In this document: in pieces, positions 33,656-40,590 of the stretch | How the letters are laid out: every line of letters begins with the position of its first letter | How positions within the stretch are numbered: the stretch's first letter is position 1 | From: a bacterium | Lineage (GTDB): Bacteria; Bdellovibrionota_C; UBA2361; RFPC01 | Length of the DNA stretch: 40,590 nucleotides | Reading direction: 5' to 3' | Assembly: GCA_009926305.1 (NCBI GenBank) | Contig: RFPC01000017.1 | Span: 1 to 40,590, forward strand | Position numbers and translations under genes: made by a program | The notes under the pieces: generated by a model | Database searches by the model: none | What the model saw: only the letters and a program-made list of their open reading frames with translations | What the model was told of the DNA's origin: nothing

Positions 33656-36600
33656 CTATGAGGAAATCAGCTCTCCCCGGTCTATGAAACAAACCGTCGT
33701 TCGCAGCTCTGTTACAACCTTAGGGAAAATTGCTAGCACAGCTCGGCGATAGAGGGCTAGCTGCTCAGAGAACTGATTTTCTAGCATGTTCGATTCGCTT
33801 GATACGTATCCGGTCTTAAACTCTAGAATCTCTGCAACTCCATCTTCATTCACCACCAGTCGGTCTATCACTCCACTGACGACGTACTGCTCACTGTTCA
33901 TTTCCTGCTCTATAAAGCTAAACGGAAGCTCACGATAAAGCTTCAGCTGTGACGGGTTAGCGCCATAACGGCTGGATTGGAAACAATGTGCAACTACTTC
34001 TGTTTGCAGAATCGATACAATCTCATCTGATAATGATTCCGTGGTTGGATCAATACCCGCTACACACGACATGAGTAGGTCTTTTAAGAAAGATGGCTGC
34101 TCTTCTCTATTCGGATACCAATCAATCTTTTCTATCAGCCGATGGATCAGAGTTCCTCGGAGCTGAGCACGTGAGTTCTTTCTTATCACCAAGTAATTGT
34201 TGCTTTGGGATGGTCTTTTCTTTTGCAAGAACTTCTTTCGGAGAGTTCCTTCCTGAGACTTTTGACGAACTACATATCGCACTGAATTCAGTTCCGAACT
34301 TTCCTCCTGTACGTGAATATGATTCGCCCACTGAGAATTCCCGTCTTCATAAGTAGACTCTCCTCCGTTGAGAAACTCTTTAATCAGGATATTCGCAGGC
34401 GTGAGCTTAACTCCTTTCCCCGTCTCTTGCGCATAGAGGTATAAAGCATATTTTGCCCGACTTAAAGCTACATAGAGAACCGAGAGCTCTTCGGTCAACT
34501 GATTCCGTATGACAGCATTATACATTTTCTCAATTCTGCCAAAGAGCTGTCTTTCCTCTTTCTTTACATACGGGAGGAGTTTTTCAATTTCGCCGGAAAG
34601 CCTTTCATACTTGAGGAAATCACGATCCTGCGCAGTATCCATTGCATAGGTCAACTCAGGCAAGAACACTGCATCAAATTCTAGACCCTTGGACTTGTGA
34701 ATAGTCATTACCCTCACAATTCCAGCACCCTCATCTTGTACCCGCTCCGCTCGTACATACCGTATAAAATCACCAATCTGCGAATATGATTTATTATCGT
34801 GCGCGAGAGCAAGTCTCATCAGCTGCTCACACCGAGTCACATCTCTAGGTGTAGAAATCTTAATGCATGCTGTGATTACGTCCTGTAACACTGAAGCGAG
34901 ACCTCTTTCGGCAATTTCAGCTGTCAAGGAATCGAGGCCACCATCGAAATCCCCATATCGGTTTACTAACCATTCTGCGATTGGAGTCTGTTGAATATGA
35001 TAGCGGCTCCGAGTATCGCCTCGATACATTACAATCTGAAGAAGATGTAAACACGCGACGACAATTACTGAATCAGTCAGAGCACTTCCACCTTCAGCAC
35101 TAACCTGCAATCCGAGAGATTCGCATGCTCGAACAAACGGCAGGATTTCTTTATTCTTTCTAACCAGAATGGCTATCTCTAAAGAACTGTTTTGCTGCAA
35201 GAGTTCGTTTACCCTATCAGCGATGTACTCTGAGGAAGACCCTGCTGATTCCTCTTCACCGATAGTCTCCAGTGAGATATATCCCGGAATATCATTGCGA
35301 GCTGCATGATGCGCGCTGTACGCACCAAGCCAGTCCTTAACCACACTACGATGCTCATCAAAAAGCGAACATTCTTCTAAATCGGTGAATAGCTTGTTAA
35401 GAAATGAAATAACTATCGGACTGGAGCGATAACTTTCCTTTAAATCTACGCTCCGCATATGGGGATAGCTCTCTTTTACCTCGCGAAAAAGAGTGGCTAC
35501 TCCACCACGCCATCCATAAATACCTTGTTTTGGATCTCCAACGATCAAAGCGCTTCGTTCATTATCCGGCGAAGATGCTATCTCATCGGTAAGTTTCGAG
35601 AGTACGTGCCACTCACTTCGGGTCGTATCCTGATATTCGTCAATGAGGACATGTGAAATGCGACGATCCAGCCGATAAGCGATATGGAGCATATCAAGAG
35701 AACTTACCGTATTCGCCAGTAATATTTTAATATCAGAAAAGCCATAGCAACGACTACGACTCTTTTCGGCTAATAGTGCAGCTTGGTAACTCTCAAGAAA
35801 GGAACCAACAAACCTACTATCCTTCAGCATATCCTCGGCCATCCTTTTAGATACGAAACTAAGAGCCTCTCGAAATGCTTCCTCCCAGTCTTTGCGGATC
35901 TCGGTTCCAGAAAATTCTGTTTTCCCCTCTAAAAGCGATTTCGCTAATCCACTCTTGATAAACTCACTCCAAGCTTCTTCCTTCAGGGCACTTTTACTTT
36001 TGGTCAACATTTTCTTCCAACGCAGGTCTGGAGCACCATTTAATCGTAGGACATCGGGTAACCTATCGAAGCTATCAACGATCTCTTTTACGTTGGTTGC
36101 TGAAGACGTAAAGAATTTTGGCTCAAGCTCGTCGAATGACCAATCCCATGCCTCGACAGGTACATGAAGTGAAAGATCGGTGAGGCGTGTAAGTTTTTGG
36201 AATATTCTATTAAATACACTTCGCGAAGCATCAGCAGTAGTAATGGTATAGAGCAATTCCCGCCTCTCTTCGGGTGTTTTTTTCTGCAGGACATCCTGCA
36301 AAACCATCTGCTCCAACTGCTGCATATGGTACTGCGAGGGAATATCCCACGTATCTGGAAGCTCAATCTCTGATGAAAATAATCGGGCAAATTTTTGTGC
36401 GAAACTATCGAGTGTTTCTATAGGCAAAGACGAAATCTGCTCTAAGAGCGTGGTGAGCAGCTCTCCAGCTTTCACAGAATCAAAGGTTGGCACTTCAATA
36501 AAAGAAGCTACTGATTGTGCGGCAGTTTCATCTTCTGCACACTCAATAAGAAGGGAAACTATTCTTTGAAATATTTCATCTGCAGCCTTTCGACTAAACG

Positions 36601-36724
36601 TTGTAGCAAGGATACCATCAGGCCGCGCTCCCCTTGCTAATAAAGAAACATATCTTCGGACGAGTTGATAGGTCTTACCCGATCCAGCACTCGCCTGAAA
36701 CATTATGAGAGGCTCAAAACTCAC
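33656..36724 (-). CDS. addA: AddA-like UvrD-type helicase/nuclease
   Basis: Helicase-nuclease subunit that processes double-strand DNA ends for recombination. UvrD motifs: I ASAGSGKT (11-18), II LIDEYQDTT (360-368), III GDPKQGIYGWRGG (397-409), V VMTIHKSKGLEFD and VI VLYVALSRAKYALY. A C-terminal PD-(D/E)xK nuclease follows: RGTLIHRLIEK, then VIDRL and ILEFKTG near 950-975 with the catalytic Asp, Glu and Lys. 1022 aa, somewhat short for AddA (about 1,200). It overlaps the addB-like gene upstream by 4 nt. RecB-like is an alternative name, but no recC or recD is present. Confidence 0.9.
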   Translation of the reverse strand: MSFEPLIMFQASAGSGKTYQLVRRYVSLLARGARPDGILATTFSRKAADEIFQRIVSLLIECAEDETAAQSVASFIEVPTFDSVKAGELLTTLLEQISSLPIETLDSFAQKFARLFSSEIELPDTWDIPSQYHMQQLEQMVLQDVLQKKTPEERRELLYTITTADASRSVFNRIFQKLTRLTDLSLHVPVEAWDWSFDELEPKFFTSSATNVKEIVDSFDRLPDVLRLNGAPDLRWKKMLTKSKSALKEEAWSEFIKSGLAKSLLEGKTEFSGTEIRKDWEEAFREALSFVSKRMAEDMLKDSRFVGSFLESYQAALLAEKSRSRCYGFSDIKILLANTVSSLDMLHIAYRLDRRISHVLIDEYQDTTRSEWHVLSKLTDEIASSPDNERSALIVGDPKQGIYGWRGGVATLFREVKESYPHMRSVDLKESYRSSPIVISFLNKLFTDLEECSLFDEHRSVVKDWLGAYSAHHAARNDIPGYISLETIGEEESAGSSSEYIADRVNELLQQNSSLEIAILVRKNKEILPFVRACESLGLQVSAEGGSALTDSVIVVACLHLLQIVMYRGDTRSRYHIQQTPIAEWLVNRYGDFDGGLDSLTAEIAERGLASVLQDVITACIKISTPRDVTRCEQLMRLALAHDNKSYSQIGDFIRYVRAERVQDEGAGIVRVMTIHKSKGLEFDAVFLPELTYAMDTAQDRDFLKYERLSGEIEKLLPYVKKEERQLFGRIEKMYNAVIRNQLTEELSVLYVALSRAKYALYLYAQETGKGVKLTPANILIKEFLNGGESTYEDGNSQWANHIHVQEESSELNSVRYVVRQKSQEGTLRKKFLQKKRPSQSNNYLVIRKNSRAQLRGTLIHRLIEKIDWYPNREEQPSFLKDLLMSCVAGIDPTTESLSDEIVSILQTEVVAHCFQSSRYGANPSQLKLYRELPFSFIEQEMNSEQYVVSGVIDRLVVNEDGVAEILEFKTGYVSSESNMLENQFSEQLALYRRAVLAIFPKVVTELRTTVCFIDRGELISS

Positions 36725-39489
36725 GATCCCTCCTCTCTGCCGTCGGAATATTCTAAAAGCGCTGAGTGCTGATCAGGCTCTATTAGCTCAGAGAAGTCAT
36801 CGAACCTACTTTCGAGAATATTCGGAGGCCAAAACTCGCCGCGAATTACATTCTGTGCTACCTGTTGAGCTGCCCCTTGGGCCTCTTTTAGCTGACTCTC
36901 TGACCAAGAGGCAATCAACACCGCACTTTTACTTACGTTAGCGGGTAAAACAAAATAGCCGAGCTCAATATCTCCCTTAAATTTTAAGGCTCGCATTGCA
37001 AACTCATACAATGGAAGCTGAAGATCGCACCATTCTTCGTCTATCTGATGTGTTTTCTCTGGAGCAAATGGATTCATGGAGGTCTTGTAGTCAAGTGCAA
37101 CCCACTTCTTGAGCTCAGGATGAAAGTCAATTCTGTCGATCTGGCCCCTAAGACCCATTGCTCCAGCGGATGTCTGGAGACCAACTTTCTTCTCATAGAA
37201 TGGAAGCTCAACATGAACAATTTGCCAGCCATCTCTCCTCCAGGCTGCTTGCACTCGCGCAAATCCAGTCAGCCTCTCCTCAAGCTGTAGGCACTGAACC
37301 TCAACAGCTGGTTTGATTGCTGAACCTAATGCTTTGTGCCGCACGCGCTCTAATTCGATGAGTAAAAAATCTAATATCTCCTCTTGATTGGAAGAATCCT
37401 TGACTGACGAGTTCCCAAAGTTAGCCACTATATTGTGAAACAGGGTGCCAAACTGCATAGCACTGAGCTCCTCCTGAATCGGATCAAATGCTCGCAATCT
37501 CAGGATATGCTTGAGATAAAATCGGAATGGGCATAGGAGATAGTCACGAAATGATGTGACGGACATCGCTTCGACTTCTCTTGTCTCGATCTGCATGAAG
37601 TTTTCTAAAAACCATCCAGCTGTGTCACCAAATCCCTCACCGTAACTCATCAATCTCGCGTGTTCAGGAACCTCGACTAATGACTTTTTCGCATTACACA
37701 GCTTCGTCTCCAATGCACCACCAAAAAAAAGACGCGACGGGCGATAGTAATCTCCATTGATACTCATTTTCGGAAATATGAAGGTTACTCGCTGCTTCGA
37801 GTGCTGCGCATGAAGAGCATATACATAGTCTCTAACAAATTGTCGCTCTTTCGTCTCCATTTTGAGCAAGCCCTGCAACGCTTCTGGAAGCCACGCTCCT
37901 TCTCGCTCGCCTGCCGGGAGTACTTTGTCATGACATCCCAAAACAAGAAGGTGCTCTGCATCATCAAAAAGCGTCTCCAACCAACCGACTAGCTCAATTT
38001 CCGAGTCGCGCGGCCCTTGAGCTGCAGGCTCTTGTCCAGCTCCAAGCCGAAGTGCTAAATCAGCAAGGTATGAGAAATATTCTTCTGGCCGCCGGACCAA
38101 GCGGAGTTGGCGCTCAAATTCAGATTCAAGCCCCATGAGAACCTCTGAAAAGACCCCTTGTTCTGCTATATGATGCTGTAAAGTTGCCATCACATGCTTT
38201 TCGAGGGTCTCTATAAAATATTGTGGTGACATCTCCTCACTAAATACTTCTAAAAACACATCGACATGTCTCAACTCGTCCATATCAGCTGATACATCAC
38301 CAGGGAATTGATTACTGTTAAGGGGGAAAATTCGTGAAAGACATCTTTCCGTTATAATACGCTCGAGATGCAAAAAAGACTCTGTCGTGTTCTCTTCTAA
38401 AAGAAGATACGCAGACCATTTAGATTTCAAAAGCGTCACGGCGGTCTGTGCCAAAGGGTTTTCAAGAAATAGAGATGCCGCTTTGAACCAGAGAGAGAGA
38501 GAACGATACTCCCCACCACACCTGGCAAATGTATGATGGGAAATATTATATGCTTCAAGGCTCTGTCGAACCAAGGGTTCATGTTGCTCATCAGCAAAAC
38601 TCACGGTGATATCCTGTGGATGAATCCCATTGCTGAGAGCCTCTTGTAATACGTCAACAGTTATGGCTGCTTCCGATTCGCAGTCTGCAACACTACGCAT
38701 AGCACCTTCTACGAGCCCCTCTTGCGCATGTACATCGGTCCAGTATTCTGGAATCAACGCGCCAGCCTCATTAACACCACCTGCATGTTGCTCTGGAAGT
38801 GGAATCAGGAGATGCGTTTCACAGGGGGCTCTCTGTAAAAATGTCTGATGGACTAGACTTAAGTCTAATGCTCCAATAATTACGAGTTTTTTCCCGTCTG
38901 ATGCAAAACTCTTCAAAAGCGCACTCTGTCGCTGAAGAGACCGCTCACGGAGCCCATAATCCAATATTTTCTGGGCAAATAGGTGCTCTAATGCAACAAG
39001 TTGTTCCCAGCGTTCTTCGTAAAATGTTAATTCAGCCATCCGCTGCTGGATGATCTCCGCTGCTCCGCTGAACGTATATCCAGCTTGTCCAAGTTTTTCC
39101 CATAAAGCTGTTAACTGTCGAGCTGCCGTTCGAATATCTTTTACGCCCGTGAGCCAGCCAAAATCTTGCTCCTCCCCTTCTAACAGCACTTCTTCCCAGA
39201 TAAACTCCACTTCTCGATTTGATAGGTAATGTCCTTTCTCACCGGCAATGTATTCTGGCAATAGACCGATCGATAAATACTCTGGGGGGACAAGAGCTGT
39301 TCCGTGTTCTGCTGCTCTCATAGTCAGAATTTCATTGAGTCGTCGACTTGCTCTCTTTCCCGGCAGTGCACACACGTAGTCCTGGAGCCAAAATGGATTT
39401 TCAGCATCTTCCGAGAGCCAAGAGGCTACGAGATGAAGAAAGTGTTGATTCCACCCTAAAAAGTGTCGCTTGATCAAGGCATCACTCAT
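36721..39489 (-). CDS. addB: AddB-like nuclease subunit
   Basis: Partner of AddA in end processing. The 922-aa chain has a UvrD-like but inactivated N-terminal region (LPGKRASRRLNE where a Walker A would be) and a C-terminal RecB-family nuclease: SVTSFRDYLLCPFRFYLKHI near 645-665, FGTLFHNIVANF near 690, and LRGQIDRIDFHPELKKWVAL followed by DYKTS, giving the Asp, Asp and Lys of the active site. The four Cys that form the iron-sulphur cluster in Bacillus AddB are not evident, as in proteobacterial AddB. Loss of the ATPase motif is normal for the family. No strong Shine-Dalgarno near the ATG. Confidence 0.87.
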   Translation of the reverse strand: MSDALIKRHFLGWNQHFLHLVASWLSEDAENPFWLQDYVCALPGKRASRRLNEILTMRAAEHGTALVPPEYLSIGLLPEYIAGEKGHYLSNREVEFIWEEVLLEGEEQDFGWLTGVKDIRTAARQLTALWEKLGQAGYTFSGAAEIIQQRMAELTFYEERWEQLVALEHLFAQKILDYGLRERSLQRQSALLKSFASDGKKLVIIGALDLSLVHQTFLQRAPCETHLLIPLPEQHAGGVNEAGALIPEYWTDVHAQEGLVEGAMRSVADCESEAAITVDVLQEALSNGIHPQDITVSFADEQHEPLVRQSLEAYNISHHTFARCGGEYRSLSLWFKAASLFLENPLAQTAVTLLKSKWSAYLLLEENTTESFLHLERIITERCLSRIFPLNSNQFPGDVSADMDELRHVDVFLEVFSEEMSPQYFIETLEKHVMATLQHHIAEQGVFSEVLMGLESEFERQLRLVRRPEEYFSYLADLALRLGAGQEPAAQGPRDSEIELVGWLETLFDDAEHLLVLGCHDKVLPAGEREGAWLPEALQGLLKMETKERQFVRDYVYALHAQHSKQRVTFIFPKMSINGDYYRPSRLFFGGALETKLCNAKKSLVEVPEHARLMSYGEGFGDTAGWFLENFMQIETREVEAMSVTSFRDYLLCPFRFYLKHILRLRAFDPIQEELSAMQFGTLFHNIVANFGNSSVKDSSNQEEILDFLLIELERVRHKALGSAIKPAVEVQCLQLEERLTGFARVQAAWRRDGWQIVHVELPFYEKKVGLQTSAGAMGLRGQIDRIDFHPELKKWVALDYKTSMNPFAPEKTHQIDEEWCDLQLPLYEFAMRALKFKGDIELGYFVLPANVSKSAVLIASWSESQLKEAQGAAQQVAQNVIRGEFWPPNILESRFDDFSELIEPDQHSALLEYSDGREEGS

Positions 39490-39535
39490 ATCGAATACTA
39501 CGCATCCTTTCTAGGATACACCTCTCTTCCGCCGC

Positions 39536-40090
39536 TCAAATCCATTTTATGTTACAGCCAATACTCGGCGACTGTTCAGAGGGCGGTGCATCACCTGCTA
39601 ATGCAGCGTCAATTGCAAAGCGAAGGTCACATCCAGTTACTTTTATATCATTTCCTGGACGACTAGCATCGAATTGTCCCCTGTAGAATAACGCTCTATT
39701 CTCATCATAGAGAAAAAAATCGGGAGTACACGCTGCATCAAAATCACGAGCCACCGCCTGCTTCTCATCATAGAGATATGGAAATGAATAATCGTATTTA
39801 GCTGCTCTTGCACTCATTTCTTCAGGCCCGTCCATTGGGTATTGGCTTGCATCATTTGAACTGATAGCGACCACTCCAAGAGACTTATTCTCGTACTCTC
39901 GTATCAGTGCTAAGAGAACGTCATGAATCGCGATGACAAATGGGCAATGATTACAAATAAACATCACCAATAATGCTTTTTGGTCACTAAAGTCGTCGAG
40001 CGACACCTGTTTTCCAGTACATACGTCTGGCAGTGAAAACAAAGGAGCGGGCGTTCCAAGTTCGACCATCGTAGATGGTGTTTTTACCAT
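39536..40090 (-). CDS. Thioredoxin-fold redoxin, AhpC/TSA-like
   Basis: A cytoplasmic peroxiredoxin/thioredoxin-like protein (184 aa). The active-site region is FICNHCPFV, a CxxC motif of the 'CNHCP' redoxin subgroup, followed by GVVAISSND and a CTPDFFLYD segment with a cis-Pro position. No signal peptide is present. I start it at ATG 40090, which has GAGGA five bases upstream; the GTG at 40102 overlaps that ribosome binding site. It ends PSIGCNIKW, a C-terminal motif typical of this subgroup. Substrate unknown. A perfect 8-bp inverted repeat (40106-40138) lies in its leader. Confidence 0.87.
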   Translation of the reverse strand: MVKTPSTMVELGTPAPLFSLPDVCTGKQVSLDDFSDQKALLVMFICNHCPFVIAIHDVLLALIREYENKSLGVVAISSNDASQYPMDGPEEMSARAAKYDYSFPYLYDEKQAVARDFDAACTPDFFLYDENRALFYRGQFDASRPGNDIKVTGCDLRFAIDAALAGDAPPSEQSPSIGCNIKWI

Positions 40091-40105
40091 ATCGTTCCTC
40101 ACAAG

Positions 40106-40138
40106 AGCTAATCGGTTTAACAGAGTGCAAGATTAGCT
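40106..40138. repeat. 8-bp inverted repeat in the redoxin leader
   Basis: AGCTAATC (40106-40113) and GATTAGCT (40131-40138), 17-nt loop, ending just upstream of the redoxin ribosome binding site. Possible operator or leader hairpin; short enough to be chance. Confidence 0.35.
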
Positions 40139-40199
40139 TGTTATCTGTATCTCCTACAAGATTTTTATCAAACGGAAGCCCTTCCATAGAAGGGTATCG

Positions 40200-40590
40200 C
40201 TACAGCGCATCACCCAAAAGAGAGAAATCAACTTTATCAGTTCTGAGGCGAGAGAGAAGCTGCACTCGTTCTAGATAGCTTTCAATGTCTTTGACCCCGA
40301 CACATAGCCGTTTCTCGAGGTATTTCACCATACGATCATTGAATCGCCATCCTCGCTGCGCTGACAGTGCTTGTAGAAGTAACGATAATTCACTCCTGTC
40401 AGGATTACCAATCAGGAACTCTGTTCCTGCAGCAAAGCGCGTCCCTAGGTGTTCATCAAATTCATAAAATGAGGAGTCCTCTGCTCGGAAGAAAATTATA
40501 AGACCACCATGTACCCTCAAATCTTCAATACATTTCACCATGGGACCCGAGTTCCCTCTCGAAAAATGAACCAGTAGCTGATCTGCATCA
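40200..40590 (-). CDS. DnaA-related AAA+ protein (Hda-like), 5' part beyond the window
   Basis: Only the C-terminal 130 or so residues are visible and the frame is open to the window edge, so the Met at 40541 is not the start. Residues read DADQLL (the Walker B neighbourhood), then a strand LIIFF, a DEHLGTRFAAGTEF stretch matching the sensor I/arginine-region pattern of DnaA, and a helical lid ending VGVKDIESYLERVQLL, where DnaA has its RELEGAL helix. It lacks a DnaA DNA-binding domain IV after that point, so it is Hda-like: in E. coli such a protein promotes DnaA-ATP hydrolysis to limit re-initiation. This function is inferred. A short hairpin (40179-40194) follows its stop. Confidence 0.78.
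   Translation of the reverse strand, partial: DADQLLVHFSRGNSGPMVKCIEDLRVHGGLIIFFRAEDSSFYEFDEHLGTRFAAGTEFLIGNPDRSELSLLLQALSAQRGWRFNDRMVKYLEKRLCVGVKDIESYLERVQLLSRLRTDKVDFSLLGDAL

Overview
The window is a gene-dense piece of a Gram-negative, flagellated bacterial chromosome, probably a Deltaproteobacteria-type lineage in the broad sense (Bdellovibrionota, SAR324 or Myxococcota-like). This placement is inferred from the gene set: LPS heptose synthesis (gmhA), futalosine-pathway menaquinone synthesis, a flagellar operon with a MotE-like protein and a sigma-54-type promoter, an AddAB-type nuclease, MeaB, and a Gld-type ABC exporter. No rRNA, tRNA, transposase, prophage block or CRISPR array was seen. 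Almost every base belongs to a recognisable gene.

Layout: (1) 1-2308: the 3' part of a phosphofructokinase gene, a poorly coding spacer, and a GH108 lysozyme-like gene. (2) 2229-9421: a respiratory-quinone block. On the minus strand, ubiE/menG, ubiX and a ubiA-type prenyltransferase are followed by a selD gene fused to an NADH dehydrogenase-like domain. Divergent from these are a secreted TPR protein and mqnE. Together the quinone genes cover the first step and several late steps of futalosine menaquinone synthesis. (3) 9670-11178: glyS. (4) 11401-15990, minus strand: meaB, a DUF59/MIP18 protein, a divergent acyl-CoA dehydrogenase, gmhA, a possible tiny ORF, a CopD/HemJ-like membrane protein and sppA.

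(5) 16216-26750, minus strand: flgB-flgC-fliE-fliF-fliH-fliI-fliJ-motE-like-fliK-flgD-flgE, ending at a strong hairpin. A sigma-54-like box lies just upstream of flgB, with a palindrome at enhancer distance. fliG is absent from its usual place between fliF and fliH. The otherwise compact operon is interrupted before fliK by a 441-nt spacer carrying a hexanucleotide microsatellite. (6) 26957-27811: endonuclease IV (nfo). (7) 28182-33067, plus strand: an ABC exporter unit of GldA-like ATPase, a fused GldF-GldG-like permease/auxiliary protein, and a DUF4340 protein. (8) 33204-40590, minus strand: an FmdB-like protein that has lost most zinc-ribbon cysteines, addA-like and addB-like genes, a redoxin, and the 3' part of a DnaA-related (Hda-like) gene running off the window.

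I see no convincing complete undescribed system. The best leads are the missing fliG, the microsatellite spacer inside the flagellar operon, the sigma-54 box with its palindrome, and a recurrent pattern of perfect 16-18-nt tandem duplications, three between genes and one inside fliK. Functions were assigned by reading motifs; no database search was run.
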